Below the pieces are notes generated by a model, which searched no databases, was not told where the DNA came from, and worked only from the letters and a program-made list of their open reading frames with translations. Below, one piece after another: positions 1-6,301 of a stretch of 8,156 nucleotides of DNA. Both the position numbers and the translations under genes were made by a program. This stretch comes from Acidobacteriota bacterium (lineage in GTDB: Bacteria; Acidobacteriota; Vicinamibacteria; Vicinamibacterales; UBA8438). The stretch covers positions 1 through 8,156 of the forward strand of contig WTGR01000360.1 in assembly GCA_011523485.1 (NCBI GenBank), given 5' to 3'. How positions within the stretch are numbered: the first letter of the stretch is position 1; each line of letters starts with the position of its first letter.

Positions 1-163
1 CCAGGAACAGGCTCTTGCCGAAGCGCCGCGGGCGCGACAGGAAGTAGTGCTTGCCTTCGTCGAGCAGCCGCCCGACGTAGGCGGTCTTGTCGACGTAGTA
101 GCAGTTGCTCTCCCGGAGGTCCCGGAAGGTCTGCATGCCGATGGGCAGCTTGCGTCGAGTCAT
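1..163 (-). CDS. AAA-ATPase-like protein (PD-(D/E)XK nuclease-associated family), N-terminal fragment
   Basis: Partial gene: only about 54 N-terminal codons lie in the window and the rest continues beyond the left edge. The reading starts at an ATG at 163 and gives [13 protein letters not shown], then a [16 protein letters not shown] stretch, then [13 protein letters not shown]. The PIG-x-QTF-x-x-(I/L)RE opening, the YVDKT motif and the RPRRFGKS P-loop are the hallmark N-terminus of the AAA-ATPase-like family (Pfam AAA-ATPase_like), usually followed by a C-terminal PD-(D/E)XK nuclease-like domain that is not visible here. Members are often multicopy in a genome and their role is not established. 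No clear Shine-Dalgarno precedes the ATG; Met10 is a less likely alternative. Transcribed away from the coiled-coil gene at 391. Family assignment is strong despite the short fragment. Confidence 0.85.
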   Translation of the reverse strand, partial: MTRRKLPIGMQTFRDLRESNCYYVDKTAYVGRLLDEGKHYFLSRPRRFGKSLFL

Positions 164-271
164 CAACGAGAGCAAGCGCGGCGTCGAGCGTGCCGGCGAT
201 TCTACCGGATTCCAATGCCGCACCGACCGCGACCGGCCGCCGCCGTGCGCATCCGCGCTTTCGTCGTCCGC

Positions 272-277
272 TATACT
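272..277 (+). promoter_or_regulatory. possible -10 element (TATACT)
   Basis: The hexamer TATACT matches the sigma-70 -10 consensus at five of six positions and stands out as an AT-rich island in the GC-rich divergent gap 164-390. No convincing -35 hexamer is found 15-18 bases upstream. If real, transcription would start near 284, giving about a 107-base leader before the ATG at 391. I see nothing else in this gap: no RNA gene and no strong hairpin. Confidence 0.3.
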
Positions 278-390
278 GCAAGAAATGCGGCGTTGACGGG
301 CCGATGGACCCGCAACGGCCGCGACGGTTGCCGCCGGGCCCCGTCCAGCAGCGGGTGATCGCCGGCACGCACCTTGCAGGCAGGCTGCGC

Positions 391-813
391 ATGATGACTG
401 TCGATCCAGCCGTACTCGGGGGCGCTTTCGTCGGCCTGGTAACGCTCCAGTTGACCTCGCTGGGGATCCTGGTGGCGGTGCTTCGCTTCTTCCATCATCG
501 CCTCGACCGCCGCTTCGCCGAGGTCAGGACCGATATCGACCGCCGCTTCACCGAGGTCAGGACCGATATCGACCGCCGCTTCGCCGAGGTCGACCGCCGC
601 TTCACGGAGGCCCGGGACGACCGCCGGCGGCTCGGGGAGAAGCTCGACGAACACGGCAAGGAGGTCGCCCGCCTGCAGGGGATCGTGGAGCGGACGTACG
701 AACCGCACCGCTTCACCGTGGGCATGCCGGGCAAGCCTCTGTCGGCGCCGCACGCCGCCCCCTACGCGCCGGGCGAGCCGCCCGCCGACCCGACGGCGGC
801 CGGGAGCCCGTGA
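391..813 (+). CDS. Small membrane-anchored coiled-coil protein with 11-residue repeats
   Basis: Hypothetical protein of 140 residues. One hydrophobic helix (about residues 8-31) is followed by a charged helical region (36-101) and a Pro/Ala/Gly-rich, probably disordered tail (112-140). The helical part has two exact-length 11-residue units beginning DRRF (residues 39 and 50), then a 7-residue DRRFAEV unit at 61 and a further DRRFTEA at 68, a hendecad-to-heptad transition typical of coiled coils. With the short N-terminus, the coiled coil should project from one face of the membrane. The start is chosen at the paired ATGs 391/394; the frame is open upstream to 190, but that part is low-complexity and Arg/Pro-rich and looks non-coding. 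The stop codon overlaps the GTG of the next gene (GTGA), so the protein is probably translationally coupled to the glycosyltransferase. Function unknown; a scaffold or oligomerising membrane partner is an inference. Confidence 0.65.
   Translation: MMTVDPAVLGGAFVGLVTLQLTSLGILVAVLRFFHHRLDRRFAEVRTDIDRRFTEVRTDIDRRFAEVDRRFTEARDDRRRLGEKLDEHGKEVARLQGIVERTYEPHRFTVGMPGKPLSAPHAAPYAPGEPPADPTAAGSP
505..612 (+). repeat. In-frame tandem repeats, 33-bp and 21-bp units
   Basis: Two 33-bp units (505-537 and 538-570) differ at a single base (G or A, giving Ala or Thr). They are followed by two 21-bp units (571-591 and 592-612) that repeat the first two thirds of the longer unit. Every unit begins with GACCGCCGCTTC, encoding DRRF. 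The units are whole multiples of three, so gain or loss keeps the frame and would change coiled-coil length. Confidence 0.9.
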
Positions 814-1547
814 GCCGGCCAACCTCGATCGCACGGCGCATGAACGTCACCGTCGTCATCCCCACCTACAACGAGCGCGACAACCTCCCGGTGCTGATTC
901 CGGACGTGCTCGGGCAGGGCGACTACCGCGTGCTCGTGGTCGACGACGATTCTCCCGACGGCACCGGCGCGGTGGCCGACGCGCTCGCCCGCGCGCATCC
1001 GGGGCGGGTGGACGTGCTGCACCGCCGCGGGCGCCGGGGCCTCGGCCGGTCCTATGTCGAGGCGTTCGGGCGCGTGCTGGCGGGCGACGCCGACCTCGTC
1101 TGCCAGATGGACGCCGACCTGTCGCACGCCCCCTCGTACCTGCCCGCGCTGGTCGCGGCGGCCGAGACGTTCGACGTGGTCATCGGCTCGCGCTACCTGC
1201 ACGGCGTCAGCGTCGTGAACTGGCCGCTCCACCGCATAGCGCTCAGCGCGGCGGCCAACCGCTACGTGCGGGCCGTCACGGGCGCGCCGGTCGCCGACTG
1301 CACGAGCGGCTTCCGCTGCTGGCGGCGCGACGCCCTCGGCCGCATCCCGCTCGACCGGCTGGTCTCCAACGGGTACGCGTTCCTCATCGAGACCCTGCAC
1401 GAGGCGCTGCGCCGCGGCGCGCGCGTCGGCGAGGTCCCCATCGTCTTCGTCGAGCGCCGCCACGGCCACTCGAAGGTCTCGCGGCAGGTGCTCGCCGAGT
1501 CGCTGATCATGCCCTGGCGGGTCCGGTTCCGGCCGCACGTGCGATGA
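810..1547 (+). CDS. Family 2 glycosyltransferase, dolichyl/polyprenyl-phosphate mannose synthase type
   Basis: Predicted to transfer a sugar from a nucleotide-sugar donor to a polyprenyl phosphate at the cytoplasmic face, giving a lipid-linked sugar for envelope glycosylation. In the 245-residue product the GT-A fold is clear: IPTYNE (17-22), [10 protein letters not shown] (43-52), the metal-binding DAD in MDADLSH (100-106), GSRY (126-129), TSGFR (165-169) and the C-terminal [10 protein letters not shown] element (215-224), which matches the family's ER-x-x-G-x-SK signature. It lacks the C-terminal membrane helices of some relatives, like the soluble DPM1 form. The GTG at 810 overlaps the upstream stop (GTGA) and has GGGAG at 802-806, although only 3 bases away. 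ATG 840 gives [12 protein letters not shown], the more canonical N-terminus, but has no ribosome site. The stop overlaps the next gene's ATG. The actual sugar cannot be told from sequence. Confidence 0.9.
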   Translation: MSRPTSIARRMNVTVVIPTYNERDNLPVLIPDVLGQGDYRVLVVDDDSPDGTGAVADALARAHPGRVDVLHRRGRRGLGRSYVEAFGRVLAGDADLVCQMDADLSHAPSYLPALVAAAETFDVVIGSRYLHGVSVVNWPLHRIALSAAANRYVRAVTGAPVADCTSGFRCWRRDALGRIPLDRLVSNGYAFLIETLHEALRRGARVGEVPIVFVERRHGHSKVSRQVLAESLIMPWRVRFRPHVR

Positions 1548-2650
1548 GCGACCCGACGATCGACGTCGCCGTCGTCGGCGGCGGGGTGGTGGGACTGGCC
1601 GCCGCGTGCGCGGTGGCGGCCCGCGGCCACGCCACGTGCGTGATCGAACGGCTGCCCCGCCCCGGGCAGGAGGCGAGCACGCACAACAGCGGCGTCGTCC
1701 ACGCCGGCATCTACTACCCGCCCGATTCCCTGAAGGCCCCGCTCTGCGTCGAGGGACGCGATCGCCTGTACGCCTTCTGCGACGAACACGGCGTGCCGTG
1801 CGCGCGGTGCGGCAAGCTGATCGTCGCCGCGCGGGCGGACGAGATCGGGGCGCTCGAGGCGCTGGCGGCGCGCGGACACGCCAACGGGGTGACGGACCTC
1901 GAGGTCGTCGACCGGGCCTTCGTCCGCCGGCGCGAGCCGCACGTCGAGGCGGCGGCGGCCATCTGGTCGCCGTCGAGCGGCATCGTCGAGGCGGAGGCCT
2001 ACGTGCGCGCGCTGGCGCGGGTGGCCGCCGCCCGCGACGTGGCGCTGCTGCCCGGCGCCGGCGTCGACGGCGGCGCCGCCCGCCCCGACGGCCTGACCGT
2101 CCGGACGGCGCGCGAGACGATCCTCGCCCGCGCCGTGGTCAACGCGGCGGGCCTGTACGCCGACGACGTCTCGGCCGCGCTCGGCGGCGAGACCTTCACG
2201 ATCCACCCGGTCCGGGGCGACTACGCCGAGTTGGCGCCGGCCGCGCGGCATCTGGTGAACGGGCCGGTCTATCCGCTGCCGGACCCGAGCGGTCACGGCC
2301 TCGGCGTGCACCTGACCCGGACCACGTGGGGCAGCGTGACCCTGGGCCCGACCGCCCGCTACCAGGCGCGCAAGGACGACTACGAGTCGGACCGCGAGCC
2401 GCTGGCCAGGTTCCACGCGGCGGCCCGCCGGCTGCTGCCCGCGCTCCGGCTGGATCAGCTCCGCCCCGGCGGCAGCGGCATCCGGGCGCGCGGCGCCCCG
2501 GCCGGGCGAACCTTCTCGGACTTCCTGATCCGCCGCGACCGGCGGCAACCCCGGCTCGTGCAGGCCGCGGGCATCGACTCGCCCGGCCTGACCGCATCGC
2601 TGGCCATCGCCGAGCGGGTCGCGGACCTGGTCGACGAAACGCTGCGGTAG
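1544..2650 (+). CDS. lhgO: FAD-dependent oxidoreductase, L-2-hydroxyglutarate oxidase-like
   Basis: Likely oxidises an L-2-hydroxy acid, by family L-2-hydroxyglutarate to 2-oxoglutarate, with FAD as cofactor. The 368-residue protein has the DAO-family layout: dinucleotide-binding GGGVVG at 12-17 with the ribose-binding Glu35 ending the second strand (VIERL), the diagnostic [16 protein letters not shown] at 45-60, a central substrate domain, the loop GGSGIRARG, and a C-terminal FAD-contacting [15 protein letters not shown] from 343. The [14 protein letters not shown] motif is the best mark of the L2HGDH/LhgO group. It is somewhat shorter than E. coli LhgO (about 420), as many bacterial homologues are. 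The ATG sits in an ATGA overlap with the glycosyltransferase stop, which implies coupled translation and perhaps a joint pathway. The substrate is less certain than the fold, because relatives accept other 2-hydroxy acids. Confidence 0.85.
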   Translation: MSDPTIDVAVVGGGVVGLAAACAVAARGHATCVIERLPRPGQEASTHNSGVVHAGIYYPPDSLKAPLCVEGRDRLYAFCDEHGVPCARCGKLIVAARADEIGALEALAARGHANGVTDLEVVDRAFVRRREPHVEAAAAIWSPSSGIVEAEAYVRALARVAAARDVALLPGAGVDGGAARPDGLTVRTARETILARAVVNAAGLYADDVSAALGGETFTIHPVRGDYAELAPAARHLVNGPVYPLPDPSGHGLGVHLTRTTWGSVTLGPTARYQARKDDYESDREPLARFHAAARRLLPALRLDQLRPGGSGIRARGAPAGRTFSDFLIRRDRRQPRLVQAAGIDSPGLTASLAIAERVADLVDETLR

Positions 2651-2665
2651 CGGCTCGCCGGTTCC

Positions 2666-2689
2666 CGACTGCCGCCGGGTCGGCGGTCG
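2666..2689. terminator. Hairpin between convergent genes, candidate bidirectional terminator
   Basis: CGACTGCCG (2666-2674) and CGGCGGTCG (2681-2689) can form a 9-bp stem with one wobble pair around a 6-base loop. It occupies most of the 43-bp gap between the stop codons of lhgO and holB. There is no T-tract on either side, so an intrinsic terminator of the classical kind is not supported; GC-rich genomes often use such U-less hairpins or Rho. Confidence 0.4.
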
Positions 2690-2693
2690 AGAA

Positions 2694-3899
2694 TCACAGC
2701 CGGCACGCGACCCAGTCGGCCACCACCTTCGGACTGACGTTGCGCTCCACCGCGTCGAGCGCTTCGTCGACCGCGGCGAACGCCCGCGGGCCGCGCTCGC
2801 CGCCCCAGGCGCCGGCCAGCTCGCGGAGCGCGCCGTCGAGGTCGGCGTTGGCCAGCGGTACGGCGGCGCCGGACGCGACGGCCGCGACGTCGCGCAGCAG
2901 CGAGGCCAGCATCCGCAGCCGCGCGCGCAGCTCTTGCCGGTCCGCGGCCGGCGCGCGCTTCGAGCCCCTGCCCGCGGCGAAGTCCCTGGCGCCGGCCAGG
3001 CGCGCCCGCGCGTCGCGCGCCGCCGACACCGACCGCAACAGCCCGACGGCCGCCTCGCGGGTCCCCTCGCCGCCGCTCGACGCCAACTGCACGGCGCGGC
3101 CGGCGCTGCCGCCGGCCGCTGCGGCCACGGCGCGGGCGGCCGGCTCGTCGATCCCGGACCGCCGCCGCAGAATGCCGGCGACCTCGTCGCTGCCCAGATG
3201 CCCGACCCGCAGGCGGGGGCAGCGCGAGCGGACCGTGTCCAGCAGCATGTCGGGCCGCGCCGTCACCAGCACGAACTGCGCCCGGGGCGGCGGCTCCTCC
3301 AGCGTCTTCAACAGCGCGTTCTGGGCTGCCGGGACCAGCAGATCGGCATCGTCCACGACGATCACCCGCCGGCGCCCCTCGAACGGGCGGTAGCCCACCT
3401 GCTCGACCGCCGCCCGTACCTGGTCCACGGTGATCGAGCCGCCGTCGCCGGGCGCGAGAACCACGACGTCCGGGTAGATGCCGTCCGCGATGCGCCGGCA
3501 TGCCGAGCAGCTTCCGCAGGCGTCGAACGCGAGGCCGGACGCGTCGCGCCGGGGGGCGCCGCAGTTGAGCGCCTGCGCGATCGCGTCGGCCAGCAGCCGC
3601 TTGCCGACCCCGCCGGGACCGGTCAGCAGCACGCTGGGCGGCAGCGAGTCGCGCGCGACCGCCTGCGCGATGCGCGCGATCACCGCCCGATGGCCGACGA
3701 CTTCACGGAATGGCATCGCCCTGCTATTGCGTGCCGGGCTGGCAAAGACCCGCACCAGCCACGTGATCAGGCCACCCGCCCCGCCCGCGATGCCGCCACC
3801 GGTCAACACCCAGACCTTCAACTTCTGGATGTCCTCCTTCGTAGCCATATGCGCCAGCGTGCTTTCGATGCTGGTGAGCCGTTCCTCGTTCGTAGGCAT
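2694..3899 (-). CDS. holB: DNA polymerase III subunit delta', with in-frame N-terminal coiled-coil/TM extension
   Basis: Clamp-loader subunit that helps place the beta sliding clamp on primed DNA. The core begins at Met 3716 (340 residues) with MPFREVVGHRAVIARIAQA, followed by Walker A GPGGVGKR (33-40), a four-cysteine zinc module (C52, C67, C70, C73), Walker B VVDDAD (120-125) and the SRC motif (164-166). The C-terminal helical collar domain follows. Unlike E. coli delta', it keeps an apparently intact P-loop. The frame is open upstream to an ATG at 3899 with a purine-rich GGTGGGG stretch before it. This adds 61 residues: a helical MPTNEERLTSIESTLAHM region and a hydrophobic segment (about 29-52 of the extension). 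The ATG at 3716 has only a poorly spaced AGGG. So the gene is either a membrane-anchored fusion, or a normal holB whose start lies inside this frame; ATG 3941 is a third option. The holB identity is firm, the start is not. Confidence 0.88.
   Translation of the reverse strand: MPTNEERLTSIESTLAHMATKEDIQKLKVWVLTGGGIAGGAGGLITWLVRVFASPARNSRAMPFREVVGHRAVIARIAQAVARDSLPPSVLLTGPGGVGKRLLADAIAQALNCGAPRRDASGLAFDACGSCSACRRIADGIYPDVVVLAPGDGGSITVDQVRAAVEQVGYRPFEGRRRVIVVDDADLLVPAAQNALLKTLEEPPPRAQFVLVTARPDMLLDTVRSRCPRLRVGHLGSDEVAGILRRRSGIDEPAARAVAAAAGGSAGRAVQLASSGGEGTREAAVGLLRSVSAARDARARLAGARDFAAGRGSKRAPAADRQELRARLRMLASLLRDVAAVASGAAVPLANADLDGALRELAGAWGGERGPRAFAAVDEALDAVERNVSPKVVADWVACRL
3717..3899 (-). other. 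Helix-plus-TM segment in frame upstream of holB
   Basis: The 61 codons before the canonical holB Met look like a complete small membrane protein rather than random readthrough. They hold an amphipathic MPTNEERLTSIESTLAHM helix, then MATKEDIQKLKVWVL leading into a Gly-rich hydrophobic segment that ends in TWLVRVF. Small proteins with an ATKEDI-x-x-LK-type helix followed by one TM segment are a common bacterial and phage (XhlA-like) design. No stop separates this segment from delta', so it may be an independent gene that lost its stop, or a real fusion. Codon composition is less GC-extreme than holB itself (GAAGGAGGACATCC, AACACC), which hints at a different origin. Confidence 0.55.
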
Positions 3900-3975
3900 C
3901 CCGCACCCCACCGCGCCGCACGCTTCGGTTTCGTGCCGCATGCGAACGTCGCCTCGGCATTCGATCCGGCGCCAA

Positions 3976-3985
3976 GTGGATCCAC
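3976..3985. other. Perfect 10-bp palindrome in the gmhB-holB gap
   Basis: GTGGATCCAC is self-complementary and lies in the 131-bp gap (3900-4030) between gmhB and the extended holB frame, about 77 bases before the ATG at 3899. It could be an operator half-site pair. The same gap shows no convincing promoter hexamers and no terminator hairpin with a T-tract. Confidence 0.25.
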
Positions 3986-4030
3986 GATACCACGGTTTCC
4001 AACGACATCCGCTTCTCCGCGCGGCGCGCG

Positions 4031-4606
4031 TCAGGCTCGCGCCTCCGGGCGCCGCAGGACCCAGCTCGCCGCGTCCATCAGCGTGTCGACGACGGCGTCG
4101 GCCCGGAGGCCCGCCGGCGGCGCCTGCTCCTGGCTCCGGCCGTAGCCGGTCCGCACGAGGACCGCGGGCATCCCGGCCGCACGGGCCATGGCCACGTCGC
4201 TCCACTTGTCGCCGACCGCCACCGAGCGCTCCAGGTCGAGGTCGAGATCGCGGACCGCGCGGTGGACGAGCCCGGGCAGCGGCTTGCGGCAGTCGCACTG
4301 CCGGCGGTACGCCGCCACCGGCGCGTGCGGCTCGTGGGGACACTGGTAGTGCCCGTCCAGACGTTCGCCGATGGCCTCCAGGCGCCGGTCGATGACCCGC
4401 CGGACCTCGTCGACGAACGCCTCGCGCACGAAGCCGCGCGCCACCCCGCCCTGGTTGGTCACCACCACGACGGCGAACCCGGCGCGGCGCAGCAGGCGCA
4501 CCGCGTCGAGGCTCCACGGAAACAGCCGCAGGCGCTCCAGGCGGTCGAGGTAGCCGACGTCCTCGTTCAGCGTCCCGTCCCGATCGAGGAAGACCGCGGG
4601 TCTCAT
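4031..4606 (-). CDS. gmhB: D-glycero-D-manno-heptose 1,7-bisphosphate 7-phosphatase
   Basis: HAD-superfamily phosphatase that removes the C7 phosphate of heptose bisphosphate on the way to ADP- or GDP-heptose for LPS core or S-layer glycan. The 191-residue cytosolic protein is the usual family length. Visible are motif I DRDGT with nucleophile D8 and acid/base D10, motif II Thr50 in VVTNQGGVARG, the family's zinc ligands C89 and H91 (CPH) with C104 and C106 (CDC), the catalytic Lys108 in CRKP, and the Mg-binding VGDKWSD (D133, D137). The zinc loop separates GmhB from the histidinol-phosphate phosphatase branch only partly, so specificity, including alpha versus beta anomer, is inferred. No Shine-Dalgarno precedes the ATG at 4606. 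No other heptose genes lie nearby in this window. It is divergent from the cassette starting at 4665 and upstream of holB on the same strand. Confidence 0.92.
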   Translation of the reverse strand: MRPAVFLDRDGTLNEDVGYLDRLERLRLFPWSLDAVRLLRRAGFAVVVVTNQGGVARGFVREAFVDEVRRVIDRRLEAIGERLDGHYQCPHEPHAPVAAYRRQCDCRKPLPGLVHRAVRDLDLDLERSVAVGDKWSDVAMARAAGMPAVLVRTGYGRSQEQAPPAGLRADAVVDTLMDAASWVLRRPEARA

Positions 4607-4629
4607 CGAATCACGCTACATCATCCCTG

Positions 4630-4655
4630 TTGCAAATTGCCCCACGACCGATAAT
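4630..4655 (+). promoter_or_regulatory. Candidate promoter of the YLDPGSGS/methyltransferase/sulfatase cassette
   Basis: TTGCAA at 4630-4635 and GATAAT at 4650-4655 resemble -35 and -10 boxes in the 58-bp divergent gap, the most AT-rich spot nearby. The 14-base spacer is shorter than optimal (17). A start 6-7 bases after the -10 would fall at about 4662, only about 3 bases before the ATG at 4665, which itself lacks a ribosome site. That would make the first gene nearly leaderless. TTGCAA is its own reverse complement, so it could also serve the divergent gmhB. Confidence 0.4.
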
Positions 4656-4664
4656 GCTACGCGA

Positions 4665-4883
4665 ATGAAGAACACGCTCTCCGTCGCGACGGTCGCCGCG
4701 CTCGCTCTCCTCGTGATCGAACGGCCGGTCGAGGCCTACCTGGATCCGGGCAGCGGCAGCATGCTGCTGCAGGTCCTGCTCGGCGGCTTCGCCGCGGTCG
4801 GCGTTGCGACGAAGCTGTGCTGGCATCGCCTTGCGGAGCGCTTCGGATGGAAGACGGAAACGGACGGCACGCGCCGGCGGTGA
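4665..4883 (+). CDS. Small secreted or membrane protein with YLDPGSGS motif
   Basis: Protein of 72 residues. It starts MKNTLSVATVAALALLVIE, a signal-peptide-like hydrophobic stretch ending near VEA (22-24). Directly after comes YLDPGSGS (25-32), then a second hydrophobic segment (about 33-50) and a basic C-terminus (TETDGTRRR). I recognise the (A)YLDPGSGS-x-x-x-Q-x-L-x-GG pattern as a recurring small-protein design next to envelope-modification genes in diverse bacteria, but I know of no established function. If the signal is cleaved after Ala24, the conserved motif becomes the mature N-terminus outside the membrane; otherwise it sits in a loop between two helices. The last 37 bases overlap the methyltransferase gene. 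The ATG has no Shine-Dalgarno and lies just below a putative promoter. Confidence 0.75.
   Translation: MKNTLSVATVAALALLVIERPVEAYLDPGSGSMLLQVLLGGFAAVGVATKLCWHRLAERFGWKTETDGTRRR
4835..4838 (+). promoter_or_regulatory. Ribosome binding site that sets the methyltransferase start
   Basis: GGAG lies 8 bases before the ATG at 4847, inside the upstream 72-residue gene. The in-frame ATG at 4817 has no comparable site, so 4847 is preferred. Confidence 0.6.
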
Positions 4884-6301
4884 CGTCGAGCGGCTCGCCA
4901 CGCTTCGAGCCCGGATCCTTCCGCGACCCCGACAGCAGGGTATTCCACCACGAGGGCACGGTGTTCCGCGCCCTCACCAAGCCCGCCCTGGCCGACTGGC
5001 GGCGGCTGGCGGACACCGGCTTCTACCGTCGGATGAGCGGGGAGGGCCGCCTCGTCGGCACGCGGGAGGTGACCGGCCGGGAAGACCTCCCGGCGTTGGG
5101 CCCGGCGTGGGCGGCGGTGCTGGAGCATGCCCGCATCCCGGTCGTGTCGTACCCCTACGAGTGGTCCTTCGGCATGCTGCGGGACGCGGCCCTCCTGCAG
5201 CTCGACCTCACGCTGGCGGCGCTCGACGAGGAGATGACGCTGAAGGACGCCACGCCGTTCAACGTCCAGTGGCGCGGCGTCCGCCCGACGTTCATCGACC
5301 TCGGCTCGTTCACCGCCTACGAGCCCGGCGACCCGTGGACCGGATACCGCCAGTTCTGCGAGACCTTTCTGTACCCGCTCTTTCTCCAGGCCTACCGCAA
5401 CGCGCCGTTCCATCCGTGGCTGCGCGGGCGCCTGGACGGGATGACGGCCGCCGAGTGCCGCTCGCTGCTGTCGGCCCGCGACTGCCTGCGCCCCGGCGTG
5501 CTGGCGCACGTCTGCCTGCAGGCGCGGGCGCAGGCCCGCTACGAGGCTTCGAACGGAAACGTCCGGGCCGAGCTTCGCGCCGCCGGCTTCGGCGCCGCGC
5601 TCATCCGCAACAACGTCGCCCGCCTGCGCCGCACCGTCGAGGGGTTGCGGTGGACGCCGGCGCGCTCGACCTGGTCGGAGTACGCGCACGAGCACGGCTA
5701 CGACGACGCCGACCTCGAACGCAAGGCCGCCTTCGTGCGCCGGGTGCTCGAATCGCGGCGCTGGTCCCTGGTCTGGGACGTCGGCTGCAACACCGGCGCG
5801 TACTCGCGCCTGGCGGCCGATCACGCGGACTACGTCCTGGCCCTCGACGCCGACCACGTCGTCGTCGACCGCCTGTACGGCGCCCTGCGGGACGAGGGGC
5901 GGACGAACGTGCTCCCGCTGGTGGCCGACGCCGCGGACCCGTCGCCCGGCCTGGGCTGGCGCGGCCGGGAACGCCGGCCGCTGGGCGATCGCGGCGCCCC
6001 CGGGCTGATCCTCTGCCTCGCCCTGGCCCATCACCTGGTGATCGGCCGCCACGTTCCGTTCGCCGACCTCGCCGACTGGCTGGCGGACTTCGGCGCCGAG
6101 GTGGTGCTGGAGTTCGTCGACCGCGGCGACCCGATGGTGGAGCGCCTGCTGCGCCATCGCGACGCCGGGCGGCTGGACTACTCCCGCGCGGCGGCCGAGG
6201 CCGCGCTGGCCCGGCGCTTCCACCTGGTCGGGCGGGAGACGCTGGCGTCGGGCGCCCGGACCCTGTACCACTGCCGGCGGAGAGCCGATGCCGGGCCCTA
6301 G
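4847..6301 (+). CDS. NoeA-like class I SAM-dependent methyltransferase with kinase-like N-terminal half
   Basis: Predicted cytosolic two-domain protein of 484 residues. The C-terminal half is a Rossmann methyltransferase: motif I VWDVGCNTGAYS (309-320), acidic strand end LALDAD (331-336), LVADAADPS (358-366) and LILCLALAHHLVIG (387-400). The N-terminal half (about 30-270) carries LKDATPFNVQW (132-142) and PTFIDLGSF (147-155). The D-x-x-P-x-N and IDxGS spacing resembles the catalytic loop and metal-binding Asp of aminoglycoside-phosphotransferase-like kinases, with D134, N139 and D151 as candidate residues. Proteins of this build are annotated as nodulation protein NoeA-like methyltransferases; rhizobial NoeA affects host-specific nodulation. 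The substrate is unknown. The start overlaps the upstream gene by 37 bases and the 3' end overlaps the next gene by 14, so all three should be made together. Methyltransferase is secure; the kinase-like reading is inference. Confidence 0.85.
   Translation: MEDGNGRHAPAVTSSGSPRFEPGSFRDPDSRVFHHEGTVFRALTKPALADWRRLADTGFYRRMSGEGRLVGTREVTGREDLPALGPAWAAVLEHARIPVVSYPYEWSFGMLRDAALLQLDLTLAALDEEMTLKDATPFNVQWRGVRPTFIDLGSFTAYEPGDPWTGYRQFCETFLYPLFLQAYRNAPFHPWLRGRLDGMTAAECRSLLSARDCLRPGVLAHVCLQARAQARYEASNGNVRAELRAAGFGAALIRNNVARLRRTVEGLRWTPARSTWSEYAHEHGYDDADLERKAAFVRRVLESRRWSLVWDVGCNTGAYSRLAADHADYVLALDADHVVVDRLYGALRDEGRTNVLPLVADAADPSPGLGWRGRERRPLGDRGAPGLILCLALAHHLVIGRHVPFADLADWLADFGAEVVLEFVDRGDPMVERLLRHRDAGRLDYSRAAAEAALARRFHLVGRETLASGARTLYHCRRRADAGP
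6279..6282 (+). promoter_or_regulatory. Ribosome binding site that sets the sulfatase-like start
   Basis: GGAG (extended GGAGAG) lies 5 bases before the ATG at 6288, within the end of the methyltransferase gene. It supports this ATG over the later GTG codons around residues 47-49, despite the low-complexity N-terminus that results. Confidence 0.6.

Noticed and set aside
190..390. N-terminal extension of the coiled-coil protein to 190
   Set aside because: The extra 67 residues are Arg/Pro-rich, without structure or ribosome site, and contain the putative -10 element; a start at 391 directly before the TM helix is more sensible.
505..612. CRISPR-like array
   Set aside because: The units are directly adjacent without spacers and stay in frame as coiled-coil repeats.
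271..834. Minus-strand frame with [11 protein letters not shown] repeats
   Set aside because: The repeat is the reverse-complement shadow of the DRRF coding repeats on the plus strand.
1262..2548. 428-residue open frame on the minus strand
   Set aside because: It overlaps two genes with unmistakable family motifs and has none of its own.
1606..3393. 595-residue plus-strand frame across lhgO and holB
   Set aside because: It crosses a convergent gene junction in the wrong frame and strand for both, and is extremely Arg-rich.
3900..4517. Upstream extension of the holB frame to 4517
   Set aside because: Above 3941 it is antisense to gmhB and Arg/Gly/Ala-rich without motifs; only the segment from 3899 (or 3941) looks protein-like.
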